Shown: positions 1 through 12,489, numbered from the stretch's first letter. The stretch is DNA of 64,000 bases from Diaporthe sp. PMI_573 (GCA_021399435.1 JAJTUP010000036.1:1-64000); one strand, 5' to 3'. Made by a program: numbers and translations. The notes: generated from the sequence alone by a model not told the origin.

Positions 1-1424
1 ATATAACAATCCCGGTAGTTAGAAATAGAGACATACATTCTTTAATACAAGCCATATAGAGGCTAGAGTATTCCTCACAGAGCCACAGCTTAAAAGACTC
101 TACAAACAATTTAGGCACCCTCATACAGACAGGCTATACAAGCTATTAAGAAATACAAGGCACAATAATGTTAAAAAGGTAATCCTAGAGAAGATTCAAA
201 AGTTCTACTACTTCTACCAACTATACAATCTATTACCAAGGAGATTCAAGTTTTCAATCAAAGACAAAAGCTACTTTAACTACAAAGTAGTTATTAACGT
301 TATATACCTAGGTAAAAGGAATGCACTTTATATAATTAACTTAGACACAAGCTTCCAAACAACCACATTTCTCAGCTCTCTTTCCATACAAGATACCTAG
401 AATATACTCTACAAGTACTAGATCTATACATATATTGGTCTACCAGACCACATCATATATAATCCGGGAACTAATTTTGCTTTAAAGGAATTCCAAAACA
501 ATATAAAGATTATAGGAATTATATATAAAGAGATGCCTATAAAAGCATACTAGGCTTTAGGTAAGGTTAAACACTTATACAAGCCCCTAAGAAGAGCTTT
601 TAAGATTCTAAAGGCTAAGATTAGCTACTATATAAATGATAAAACAATTCTATAAATGGCCGTAAAGGTACTAAACAATACTACGGGACTAAATGGCATT
701 ATACCAATACTTTTGGTTTTTAAAGTATACTTACAAATATTACAGAATTCGCTACCCTTACTAAATATTACATAATAAGCATTAGTAGTTTAGAAAGTAA
801 TAAAGATACTATATATAATCTAAGCCAAAATGGAAGTCAACTATATAATTAACACCAAAAATAGCCCAAACCTCTAATCTATCCTATCTCTACTAATTTA
901 AAGCAACATCCTAATCTAGAGAGAAAATAAGGGGTAGAAAGGACTATATAAAGTCAACAGTATTAAGAGATATACAATTATAGTAGGTATAATAAATAGA
1001 CTAATTTAAATATAAACAATATATATTAAGCTATATTACCATATAGTAGAAGCCATACTCTAAGATAAATTAGATACCCCTTAGCCTATTATACAAAAAC
1101 AACCCTAGCTAAAGAAAAGAAAATAACTAAAGAAAGCTACTATACAAGCCATTTAACTAAGAAGAAAAAAACACTCCTATAAGACTACTATACAACCAAC
1201 ATTTATTACATACATATAGTAGTCACCAAGCATTTTCCTTACCCAAAAGGAGAAAGACTCGTATAATTTAGCAGTCAAACTACGCCAAGATAACATCATT
1301 ACTACTCCTAGAAAACTATTTAAAGAGTCTAATATACTAAAAATAAACATACTAGCTAGTAAGAATATTTTTTAATTTATTTAGTATAATATAAGACAAT
1401 ATAGTAGACTCTAGATTTTTAAGA

Positions 1425-1429
1425 TAAGG
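1425..1429. repeat. Left target-site duplication of the inner element (TAAGG)
   Basis: Pairs with CAAGG at 9141-9145. The uninterrupted target (AGACAAGGATGG) is still readable, on the minus strand, inside the inner element near 5000-5020, so CAAGG is the ancestral form and the left copy has mutated C to T. Confidence 0.8.
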
Positions 1430-1637
1430 TGTTAAATAGCCTTTACTATATAGTATAATATATATATATATATATCTATATAATTAGTTCTAAATTCGTT
1501 AATGTCTATCTAAACTATAAAACAAGCAGGAAAGTTTACATACAGACCTAAAAGATCTACATACACTCCCTTACCTGCTTACTCATTCTCCCTAGCTAAT
1601 ATAGCTATATACAATCAGCCTTAGTACTATTCCAACA
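1430..1637 (-). repeat. 3' LTR of inner family-A Copia element
   Basis: Starts TGTTAAATAG and ends CCAACA on the plus strand, that is TG...CA with TGTT/AACA inverted ends. It aligns along its whole 208 bp with 8933-9140 in the same orientation and with the reverse complement of 12490-12697. Differences between the three are mainly C/T and G/A, as expected from RIP. Confidence 0.88.
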
Positions 1638-1990
1638 CTAGGGGTCTTTTATTTTCTAATTATACACTCCCTTTAAGCCGGTTAAGCAAGTTAAATTACT
1701 TATACACCCTTTTCCTATAATAAATAAAATCACCCTACCTAGATAGATTATACTACTATGGTTTTAGTAAGCATGTAGTATAAGTAAACCCCTAATTAGT
1801 AGTCTACATTAAGCACCTTTCGCACTAACTTTTTCAACCTTGTTTTTAGCACCCTTTCTAACCTGCTTTCCAACCACTTTTTCTCACAACTTTCATTATA
1901 CTAGCTAGAAGGCTAGAAGGAACTATTGCCTATAACTCACTTATATAAGTAAGCCTTTTTCCCAGTTAGTTAAGGTAGTCTATATACAGT

Positions 1991-2950
1991 ATCCTTCTAG
2001 TGCCAACATAAAAACCTTACACCTTTTACCTTTTACTTTAACCTTCCCTCTTCCTCTTCTCTATCACACAATACTCTCTCTCTCTCTCTTACACACATAT
2101 ATACACACCTTGTATATTATACAATTCAAAACATCTTTAAAACTTACCCCCTATTGTCACCAAATCTTTTGCACAATATCTAATCATAGTTTTTTACACA
2201 GCCCTTACAGGTCGCCTCTCTCTCTATACACTTTGCCTATACCTATATCTACCATTATAATACCTATCCCTACTCTACAGGTAGGCCCTACCTAGTCTCC
2301 TCTTACGCCTCTCTTTAATACTTTAACATACATTCCTGGTCTAACTACAAGCTATTAGATTATAACCCTCCCAACTAGTCACTTTTTAAATCATACTTTC
2401 CTAGCCTCCCTCGTTATTAATATCTATACAACTCTTTTCCTACTATTATTTCTACTCTAACATTTTTAAAAAACGCTAAGCATATAATTACTACACTCCC
2501 CTTACACAACATTCAAATACTATATAATATCAATATATAACCAATCAACATTATTACCCACATTATTTATTGTCTAAGCTACTACCACACAATTCTAATT
2601 TAGTCACATAGTTAGAATAGCAATTAATGCACCAAATACTTACATAGTTTACTCAATATACACTAGTTTAAGAGGTATTTTCAGCTACCTAGATTTCAAG
2701 GGGGTACTTATATAGGTTACATCTAGTAGTTACAAGGTTGCTAGTACTCTCATTATAAAAACTACCAGCCGCGTAGAGCCTATACTTATAGAGAAAGTCG
2801 TAAAGATTATAGTAGCTATAGTAGTAAAAACGGTCCAGATAATAGTAGCCTAGGACCCTCTTGTAGCCTAGTAACCTTAGAGGGCATTAAGTAGGAAATC
2901 AAGCAGAAGGATACAGATTCTATAATTAATCTATATACCTTTAGATATAT
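1991..2950 (+). other. Antisense open frame with CT-rich leader inside the inner Copia element
   Basis: Within the inner element's 3' region and antisense to it. A pyrimidine-rich stretch (about 2035-2095, ending in a (CT)n run and ACACAC) is followed by a frame open from 2110 to 2295 that continues, interrupted only by TAG/TAA, to about 2866. In the same frame it contains YTSLRGIFSYLDF, shared with the other copy (minus 11253-11522, 89 codons open). A second overlapping frame also stays nearly open and reads as a polar, Gln-rich protein (PDNSS ... KQEIKQ). I do not recognise either. Whether this is a captured gene, an antisense ORF of the element, or chance is unresolved. Confidence 0.35.
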
Positions 2951-3139
2951 AATCAAGTAAGCATATCCTAGGTCTTGGGTTTATATAATAATTTTTCTAT
3001 ACACTATAGCTAAAATTTAATTCTCCTCTTACCACCTTTTCTTTATATAAATACTCCCTAGTAATTATAAAAAGTTTCCTATTATATAGTTGTTAAATCC
3101 TATAGCTAGCCCTATATAATTCCCTTAGGTCCTAGATAT

Positions 3140-3330
3140 AGCCTTTAAGGTCCATTATATAGCCTAAGATATCCTGGTTCTATCCTAAAGAATCCTAACC
3201 ATGTCCTAAATTATCCTAATTATATCCTTATATATCCTAAAATATCCTAGCCATATCCTTTATATATCCTAGATCTATTCTAAGCCTATCCTAGCTATAT
3301 CCTTCGTATATCCTAGGCCTGTCTTCCTTC
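3140..3330. repeat. Degenerate TATCCTA minisatellite in inner Copia element
   Basis: Roughly fifteen irregular copies of TATCCTA(N) separated by short AT-rich spacers. The reverse complement occurs in the outer copy at 10830-11030, so the array belongs to the element. The unit is too decayed to define a period. Confidence 0.6.
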
Positions 3331-3469
3331 AGTCCTTAAGTTTTTATATAACTATCCTGTAGCCTTTTCTTCTTATCCTCATACCCTCTAGTCAAACACC
3401 TCTTCCCTTATTCCTCCTTATAATCATACCTTCCTCTTCTTTTAGTAAAGATAGTAAGGATATTAACTA

Positions 3470-3537
3470 GTTATATAGTCTAGTTAGGAAGATACTAGCT
3501 TTTTAGCTAGAGACCTGGGTTCAATCTCTAATATAAC
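3470..3537 (+). repeat. tRNA-like module, antisense to inner Copia element
   Basis: A 68-bp stretch resembling a decayed tRNA gene. It has a B-box-like GGGTTCAATCTC with a 7-nt T-loop, an A-box-like segment (AGTCTAGTTAGG) and a perfect 5-bp stem CTAGC/GCTAG around a T-rich loop at the anticodon position. The other copy (10618-10685, minus) keeps the T-stem better (CTGGG/CCTAG). The anticodon loop has 6 instead of 7 nt and the acceptor ends pair poorly, so it is not a functional tRNA. It lies about 40 bp beyond the pol stop. Similarity to tRNA-Lys, -Glu or -Asp cannot be decided by eye. Confidence 0.45.
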
Positions 3538-3578
3538 TCTATACCTAAATTATCTCTATCTTTTTACCCTTATTCCTT

Positions 3579-6500
3579 CTAGCTAAGGCACTCTATATAC
3601 ACCTCTACCCTAACCTTTAAAGTATTTATTAAGATCAGCTTTTCCAATACTCTATTTAGTACCTTCTTCATATAAGCATTAGCTAGGTTATCTTTCCTAT
3701 TAATCCACCATACTTTAGAAATTTCTTTCTTTTTATACACTTCCCTTAGTAACATAATGTTAATCATTAGTCTCTTCTCATCTATTATACCCAGCCTAAC
3801 TAGATAGTTATACAGTAATCTTAAATCTATATAGATAATAACTAGAATTCTTAATATTTCTAGACAACTTATAATCTAATTAAGTATCATACTAAGTACC
3901 ATACTACTATTAAATCCAGTCATCATCCTATATAGCTCACTCACTAGTATACTTTAGATTACTCTTTTACACTTAGTTAAGCTCTAATAGATAATGTTTC
4001 TATAGATTTCAAAGTCCTCTCTCATACAGCCAATCTCCATTACTAGTATAATAATAAATCCTAGCTATAAGCTAAGATCCATATTATTAGTAAAAGATCC
4101 GTCTATAAAAACATAGAGCTTCATACACTCTAGGTTAAGTAAAACAAATATAATCCCTCTCTCAAGGTTTTCCATCTACTACTTAATTCATACATTAAGT
4201 ACCTCTATATCTTTCTTCTCTAGGTTTTTAATCTAGGCTGCTAAAGATAGGTTATACACTACTTCTAGTTAATATATTAAAGTAATATATACACCCCTTA
4301 CATGTTATATAACATACTATTAGGGTATATCTTCAGCCTCTAAGTTGATTAGGACTAAATTTACTACTTAGCCCTTCTATATAAAGGTAATATTATCCCT
4401 ATCAAACTCAATCTTCCCTCCATTAAACTCAATTAGCTGTTTTAGACCTAGGGTTTACTTATCCTTCATACAAAACTTTTTATTATATAGTTCCTCTTCT
4501 TCCTTTCTAGAGAACTAGGTAGTTATAAAGCCAAAGGTATTATCTATCTACATCCTAGTAATTCCAAAGTCATGCAGTCCATTTATAGTAAATAACAGGC
4601 ATAGATTATACGTTAAGACCTTCATCCCTAAAACTTTAGTATAGTGTAAATAATATATCTTATACTAGTATAGACCTAACTCTACTAGTCTATATAATAG
4701 CTTCTAAATTAGGAGTATAGTTCCTAGTAGGTATTAATCACACAGCTCTACTAGCAGCTCTGCTAGAATAGTATAAGTAAGGGGGTTATATAATTAGGTA
4801 TAGGCTTATATAATATCCCTCAACTCTCCTTGGCAGTAAAAGTATAGTACAAGAGTTGGTCCTAATATAAGAATAAGTCTCTGGCTCATCCTTTAAATAG
4901 TAAGAGCTTGGGTCAGGATTGCCTCCTTCTCTAAGTCTCTATACCCTTGTATAACAAGTCTAGATTTCTCCATTAGTTTAGTTAACCTATTCTTCACCTC
5001 TCATACCATCCTTGTCTTAAAGATCCAAAGTCTATTATATTGATTTACATTATACTAAATAAATTTAAAGACATCTTCACTAGCTAGTATGTCTATTTCT
5101 AGTACATCTAATTCCTCAAACAGTCTTCCAGAAGCTATAATAACGTTATCTTGGTATAGTTTAACTACCAAATCATACAAGTCTTTCTCCTTCTAGGTAA
5201 GGAAAATACTCGGCAACTACTACATATACATAATAAATGTTGGTCATATAGCAGCCTTATAGGGGTATCCTCTTCTCCTTAGTTAAATAGCTTATACAGT
5301 AGCCTTCCTTAGTTATCCCCTTTTCCTTAGCTAGAGTTGTTTTTATATAATAGGCTAAAAGGTATCTAATTTATCTTAGAGTATAGCTTCTACCATATAG
5401 TAATATAGCTTAACATATATTACCCGTATTTAAATTAATCTATTTATCATACCCACTATAATTATATATCCCTTAATACTATCAACTTTATATAGTCCCT
5501 TCTACCCCTTATTTTCTCTCCAGATCAGAACGTTACTCTAAATTAGTAGAGATAGGGTAGATTAAAGGTCCGGGCCATTTCTAGTATTAATTATACAGTT
5601 AACTTCCACCTCAGCTCAAATCATATATAGCATCTTTATTACTTTCTAAACTACTAGTACTTATTATATAATATCTAGTAAGGGTAACAAATCCTATAAT
5701 ATCTATAGATATGCTCTAAAAACTAAAAGTATTAGTATAATGCCATTTAGTCCCACAGTATTATTTAGTACCTTTACAGCCATCTATAAAAGTATTTCGT
5801 CATCTATACAGTAGCCAATCTCAGCTTTTAAAATCTTAAAAACTCTTCTCAAAGGGCTATACAAGCATTCAACCTTACCCAAAGCCTAGTATACTTCTAT
5901 AGGCATTTCTTTACACATAATTCCCATAATCTTTATATTGTTCCGAAATTCCTCTAAAGTAAAGTTAGTTCCTAGATTATATATAATATAGTCTAGTAGA
6001 CCAATATACGTATAGATCCAGCACTTACAAAGTACATTCTAGGTATCTTATATAGAAAGAGAGCTAAGAAATATAGCTACTTAAAAGCTTATATCTAAGT
6101 TAATTATATAAAGTACATTCCTTTCACCTAGGTATATAACGTTAATAACTACTTTATAGTTAAAGTAGCTTTTGTCTTTAATTAAAAACTTAAATCTCCT
6201 TAGTAATAAATTATATAGTTAGTAGAAGTAGTAAAACTTCTAAATCTTCTCCAGGATTACCTCTTTAACATCATCATACCCTATATTCCTTAATAGCTTG
6301 TATAGCCTGTCTATACAAGGGTGCCCAAATTATCTATAGAGTCTCCTAAGCTATAGCTCTATAAGGAATACCCTAGCCTCTATATAGCTTATATTAAAGA
6401 ATGTATGTCCCTATTTCCTAACTACTAGAATTGTTATATCCCTTTATATAATAATGTCTAATAAGTTGTTAAAGTAGGCTTTTAGCCTGTCTACATTATA

Positions 6501-8900
6501 TAGAGAGAATAAAAAAGGGGTTAATATATCTAAAATATAGTATATAATACTTCCTAGTTAGTTTATAACCTTAATTATACTAACTACTAAAATAGTATTA
6601 CTATTACTAAATTTAACTTTAGCTATGTCTGTACCCCATTTAATCTTTATACCTAAGTTTTCTTGTATATAGGCTAATACTTATAGCATCCCCACTATAG
6701 AAAACTTGGCGGCTCCTATATCCTAAAGCTCTCCCTAATACTTTATACTATATGGGTCATATAGTATAAATTAGCTTGCCTTAGTCACTTTTAGGGCTAT
6801 GTAGATATCCTCCCTAGTTATACGGTAGTTAAATGTAAAATCTACTAGATTCTATTAGGGAATAGCCTTATTATCTATACCCCATAGATTAAATAGTAAG
6901 TCTTCCACTTTATATAGTAGATCCTCCCCTTTATATTTAAGCAAGTAGGTAGCAAACTTCTCTTCTTCCAGAATAGGTTCTTGCTTAAAGTCTTTATACA
7001 CCTAGAGGTATTGTTTTTATATATCTATCCTTTCCTTGTCTATATAGTTTGTAGACCAACACCCTTCTTTCTTATATATAAAACATTTCATTGCTTTAGC
7101 TATTGTATGGTATGGTCTAAAGGGTTGTTATATAGGCTAACTTTGGGTTATTCTTGGCCTGAAGGGAATTTATAGTAAAGATTGGTAGATGTTTAGCCAA
7201 AAAAGGGTTTATAGTGTAAATTAGTAATTATACAAAGTTCTCTAGCAATCCTTAAAGTTTAAGCTGTACCGTCTATTTACAAAATTAATTCCAGTCTCTT
7301 TATACGACATGAATTGTTGAATAGAGTTTCTTTCTATAGCTACTTGCAGAGCTGTGTAAAGATCTGTAAATAGGGCCTTACATGTAGGTTTCTGGTTTAT
7401 CATAGCTGGTTCTAACTCTAGTACTGCGCGGCATACTCTAACAACTGTTGTGTATAGCGTAATTTTGCCCTAGTACCCCTCTCTTAGAGCTTGTTATACA
7501 AGCTGTAGTTTGTTTAAGAGGGTTTCTAAAACCTTTAGTAAGGTCTTGTCTGGGTTTTCTTTCCTTACTTACACAAATAACAAGGTTGTCCAGTCTACCT
7601 AGTACTGGCTATGGTTCATTATAGTGTTAAAGTATATATCTATAAGGTTATATACTTTGTCCTACCTCTTGTCTAGCCTAATGTAGTATATATAGAAGTC
7701 TTCTACGCGACTAGAGAGGATGTCTGGAAAAACTATATGGTATTAATTTTTAGTAATTTACAGTTGTCTGCAATAACTAATAAAGATCCATACCTTGTTA
7801 TATAGTAGGTCGTAGGGCTTGCTGGTATAGTTCCTGTCTTTTCTCCACCCCTTCTGGAAGGTAGATACTTGTTAAGAGTCTATCAGCCTATTATAGATAA
7901 TTTAAGTTAGAGGTAGGTCGTACAGTGTATTATTTATATAGACTGAATGTACTATAAGCACCATACTATACTGTTATAGAAAGTTGCCCACCTCTTACAT
8001 ATATCTGGTACCCGGAGGTGCTTGTTGTATAGGTTGTGTCTTGACTGTAGATGCTTGTTGGTTTCTCGTTATCTTGTATGATTAAACTCTCAGGGGTGGT
8101 GGTTTAATTATCTATTGTATATAGGCTAGTTCTGGCGCTTGCAGTAGGTAGTTTTCTACTGCCTTCTTGGCTTCGATGAGTTGTAGAATCTAACTAGTAT
8201 AGGGACCCTTTAATGTTGGGATTCCTCTTGCCTCGAGGAGATTTAGGAGTACTTTCTTAAATATATGTTCTACTTTATTAAATTAATAGAAAGTCTACCC
8301 TTTAAAGTCATTAACCAGAGACCCTAGTATATTGGCTTTACTTAGGTCTAGATGAATAATATTTATTATAACTTATACAAAGTATGTAGTAAGCTGGGTG
8401 TCGTTTAGTGGGGTATCTAGGTTAATATCTAGGTCCTAGTACCTTAAATTTATCATACTTTACTATACTTTTAGTAATATTGTACTTCCTTTACTTATCT
8501 CTTTGTATGTTACTTGGTTCTAGCTACTTAAGCCTGCTACTATAGCTAAAGCTAATAGTTCTGGTATATTAGAGGATAATATCTTATATGGTGTTTTTCA
8601 GGTTATCTACAAGGTGTCCTCTTTATCATGTATTAGCATACACTACTTCTTCCTAGTCATACAAGGTCTTAGCTACAGATATATTCCGTCTAGCGTTTAA
8701 TATAGCAGTCTTGATTTGTGTAATTTTGAGAAGATTTTATCTTCTAGGGGTATTCTCTTCCTTCCTGACTAGCAGGAAGGTTGAGATAGCCTCTAGGCTC
8801 TTAGTACAAGCATATAATTCTAGTTACTTCTACGTCCCGTCTAGCGTTCTACAGCTATAACCATAGAGTTATACCAGTACTCGTCTCTTCACTCTTACTA
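3579..8900 (-). pseudogene. Degraded gag-pol of inner Copia element
   Basis: Minus-strand translation gives recognisable but broken Copia polyprotein. The best-preserved stretch, 3579-3767, is an open 62-codon RNase H tail with the family landmark LREVYKKKEISKVWWI then KDNLA. The matching segment in the outer copy lies at 10395-10577 on the plus strand. Frames are interrupted by TAG/TAA at Gln positions throughout. The region would not encode a functional protein as it stands. Confidence 0.8.
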
Positions 8901-8932
8901 ATCTATGATTATACCAAGCAATTACTAATCAA

Positions 8933-9140
8933 TATTAAATGGCTTTTACCATATGGTATAATATACATACGTATATATCTGTGTAATTAGTTCTAAATTC
9001 GTTAATGTCTATCTAAACTATGAAACAAGCAGGGAAGTTTACACGCAGACCTAAGAGGTCTGCATGTACTCCCTTGCCTACTTACTCATCCTCCCTAGCT
9101 AATATAGCTATGTACAATTAGCCTTAGTACTATTCCAACA
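8933..9140 (-). repeat. 5' LTR of inner family-A Copia element
   Basis: Second LTR of the inner copy; also 208 bp. Its terminal TG has become TA (TATTAAATGG), a G-to-A change in CpA context on the other strand. It ends CCAACA at 9140 and is followed by the target duplication CAAGG. Confidence 0.87.
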
Positions 9141-9145
9141 CAAGG
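9141..9145. repeat. Right target-site duplication of the inner element (CAAGG)
   Basis: Directly follows the LTR end at 9140. The outer element's pol continues from 9146. Confidence 0.8.
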
Positions 9146-10577
9146 ATAGTATAAGAGATAAAGAATAAGTTAACTAAGCTAATAGAGAAGTCTAGGCTAG
9201 TCGTATAAAAATATAGGGATTCAAAAAAGGAAGTAATTCTAACCCAAGCCCCAACAATCTAGAGAATAAACCAAAGACTAATCCTTACACTAGGACCAAC
9301 CCTTATATAATAATTTAACTACCAAGAGGAATTAAGGAACATTACCCAAGCCTATATATAATCACGCGACCTACTTACACACACTATCTTAGCAAAATTA
9401 CCAGCCAAATTACACAACAGATATCCACTAGAAATAATTCTTCTAATCCAGAAGCCATTATATAGGCTAGTAGAGTTAGGCCTATACTAGTACAAAATAT
9501 ACTACTTACACCATATTAAAGCCCTGAAAATAAAGGTTTCCACATATAACCTATATCTACTATTTACTATAAATAGGCCGTACAAATTTAGATTAGTTAG
9601 AATATAAATAGACGATATATTTAGGTTTATAATACCTCTATTCTCTAGGAGGGAAGAAAAGAAATTAGAGAAGAAAAAGTTTCATATAAAAAACAAGCAA
9701 ATGCTAGAACCATAATAGCTAATTAAATTTAATAGAGGAAGGATTAAACTTAATAAAGACAACATTACCTTTATATAAAAGGGATAAATTACAAACCTTT
9801 ACCTAATTAATCTAGAAGTAGAAGATAGACTTTAATAATATATTATATAATATACGAGAGGTATATATATTACTTTAATATATTAACTAGAAGTAGTATA
9901 CAACCTATTAATAGCCATACAAATTAAGGATCCCAAGAAGAAAGATATAGAGGTACTTAACATACAAATTAAATAGTAATTAGAAAATCCTAAAAGAAGA
10001 ATAACATTTATACTACTAGACCTTAAATATATAAAGCTCTATGTTTTTACAAACAAGTCTTTTACTAATAATATAAATCTTAGCTTATAGCTAGGATTTA
10101 TTATTATACTAGTAATAGAAACTAGCTATATAAAAGAGGACTTTAAAATTTATGGAAATATTATCTATTAAAGCTTAACTAAGTATAAAAGAGTAACTTA
10201 AAGCATACTAGTAAGTAAGCTATATAGAATAATAACTAGATTTAACAATAGTATAATACTTAATACGATACTTAATTAGATTATAAGCTATCTAGAAATA
10301 CTAAGAATTCTAGTTATTATCTATATAGATTCAAGATTACTATATAACTATCTAGTTAGATTAGGTATAATAGATAAGAAGAAACTAATAATTAATATTA
10401 TATTACTAAGGGAAGTATATAAAAAGAAAGAAATTTCTAAAGTATAGTAGATTAATAGGAAAGATAACCTAGCTAATACTTATACAAAGAAGGCACCAAA
10501 TAGAGTATTAAAAAAGCTAATCTTAACAAGTACTTTAAAGGTTAGGGTAGAGGTATACATAAAGCACCTTAGCTAGA
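9146..10577 (+). pseudogene. Degraded RT-RNase H of outer Copia element
   Basis: Plus-strand remnant collinear with minus 5010-3577 of the inner copy. It carries the RT catalytic region remnant near 9610, the connection domain, and the RNase H motifs (a VFTNKSF-like stretch near 10045 and an IYIDSRLLYNYL-like stretch near 10320). About one stop per 15-20 codons, nearly all TAG/TAA. Confidence 0.8.
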
Positions 10578-10617
10578 AGAAATAAGGGTAAAAAGATAGA
10601 GATAATTTAGGTATAGA

Positions 10618-10685
10618 GTCATACTAGGGATTAAACCCAGGTCTCTAGCTAAAAAGCTAGCGTCCTCCTAACTAGATTATATAAC
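10618..10685 (-). repeat. tRNA-like module, second copy (outer Copia element)
   Basis: Same 68-bp length as 3470-3537 and the same position relative to the end of pol. It keeps CTAGC/GCTAG and a T-arm CTGGG-TTTAATC-CCTAG with one G-T pair. Presence in both copies shows it was part of the element before duplication. Confidence 0.45.
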
Positions 10686-10829
10686 TAGTTAATACCCTTA
10701 CTATCTCTACTAAAAGAGGAGAAAGACATGATTATAAGGAGGAATAAAGAGAGAGGTACTTGACTAGAGGATATAAGGATAAGAAGAAAAGGCTATAAAA
10801 TAGCTATATAAAAACTTAAGGACTAAAGA

Positions 10830-11030
10830 GAGACAGGCCTAGGATGTATAATAGATAGGCCGAGAATATAAGCAAGATAGCTTTAAGATATATGAAGGAT
10901 ATAGCCAGGATAGGCTTAGGATAGACCTAGGACATATAAAGGATATAGCTAGAATAACTTTAAAATATAGTTAGGACCCTTTAGGACAAAACCAGGATAT
11001 CTCAAGCTATACAATAGACCTTAAAGGCTA
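10830..11030. repeat. Degenerate TAGGATA minisatellite in outer Copia element
   Basis: Reverse-complement counterpart of 3140-3330, built from TAGGATA/AAGGATATAG units. Confidence 0.6.
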
Positions 11031-11239
11031 CACCTAGAACCTAAGGAGATTATATAGGGCTAGCTATAGGATTTAGTAACTATATAATAGGAAACTTTTT
11101 ACAATTACTAGAGAGTATTTATATAAAGAAAAGGTAGTAAGAAGAGAATTAAATTTTAGCTATAGTATATAGGAAAATCATTATACAAACCCAAGATCCA
11201 GGACATGCCTACTTAATTATATATCTAAAGGTGTATAGA

Positions 11240-12130
11240 TTAATTATAGAACTTATATCTTCTTGCTTGATCTCCTACTTGATGCTATTATTGTCTGGAC
11301 TATTTCTACCTTTATTACCATGACCTTTACAACCTCCTTTACGAGTATAGGCTCTACATGGCTAGTAGTTCTTATAATGAGGATACTAGCGATCCTGTGA
11401 CTACTAGATGTAACTCGCATAAGTATCCCCCTAAAATCTAGGTAGCTGAAAATACCTCTTAAACTAGTATATATTGGGTAAACTATGCAAGTATTTAATA
11501 TATTACTTACTATCTTAATCACATAATTAAATAAGGATCGCGTAAAAGTAGCTTAAACGATAAATGATTTGCACGATAATGTTAACTAGCTATATGTTAA
11601 TATTATATAAAATTTATATATTATATAAGGGGAGTGTAGTAATTATATGCTTAGAATCCTTTAAGATGTTAGAATAGAAATAATAGTAGAAAAAGGGTAT
11701 ATAAACATTAATAATAATAGAGGATAGGAAGGTATAATTTATAAAGTAACTAGTCAGAAGGGTTATAATTTATATAGATAGAGTTAGACTAGGGATGGAG
11801 GTTAGAGTGTTAAAGAGAGGCGTAAGAGGGGACTATGCTAGACCTACTTATTAAGTAGGCAATATAACTATAGACATAGGCATAATAGCAGGCAAAGCAT
11901 GCTATAAGAGAGGTAACCTATAAGGGCTATACGAAGAAGAGCAAGAACTATAATTAGACATTATACAAAGAAGTTTAATAATAAAGGTAAGTTTTAAAGA
12001 TATTTAGATTGTATAACATATAAGGTATATATGTGTGTGTGTGTAAGAGAGAGAGTGTTGTGTGATGGAGAAGAAGAAAGGAAAGGCTAAAGTAGAAGGC
12101 AAAGGTAAAGGGGTTTTTATGCTAATACTA
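11240..12130 (-). other. Antisense open frame in the outer Copia element (second copy)
   Basis: Counterpart of plus 1991-2950. The frame 11253-11522 (minus) is open for 89 codons and matches the inner copy's frame over its whole length. One clear length difference, about 36 nt present only in the inner copy near 2855-2895, is a multiple of three. The purine-rich (AG)n/(GT)n stretch at 12030-12090 is the equivalent of the CT-rich leader. Confidence 0.35.
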
Positions 12131-12489
12131 GAAGGGTGCTGTGTATAGACTACTCTAGCTGGCTGGAAAAAGAGGTTACTTGTATAAGTAAGTTATAGGC
12201 AATAGTTCCTTCTAGCCTTCTAGCTAGTATGATAAAAGTCATAAGAAAAAGTAGTTGAAAAGTAGGTTAGAAAGGGTGCTGAAAAGAAGGTTAAAAAAGT
12301 TAGTACAAAAGGTGCTTGATGTAGACCACCAATTGGGGGTTTACTTACACTGCACGCCTACCAAAACTATGGCAGCATAACCTGCCTAGGTAGAATAATT
12401 TTATTTGTTATAGGAAAAGGAGTATAAGTAATTTAATCTACTTGACTGGCCTAAAGAGAGTGTGTGATTAGAAAACAAAAGACCCCCAG

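Larger units (their letters stand above)
1430..9140 (-). mobile_element. Inner family-A Copia retrotransposon, nearly full length, RIP-inactivated
   Basis: A 7.7-kb element in minus orientation, bounded by two direct 208-bp LTRs (1430-1637 and 8933-9140) and flanked by a 5-bp target duplication (1425-1429 TAAGG, 9141-9145 CAAGG). Reading the minus strand from 8932, one finds gag, then a CCHC-like zinc knuckle (CFIYKKEGCW...N) near 7110-7050, a protease DTGA-like motif decayed to DIGA near 6700, integrase about 6400-5500, reverse transcriptase about 5000-4050, and RNase H ending near 3577. The order integrase before RT is diagnostic of Ty1/Copia. A 1.9-kb region without sense coding precedes the 3' LTR. 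Dense TAG/TAA stops and AT enrichment match RIP. No open gag or pol remains. Confidence 0.88.
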
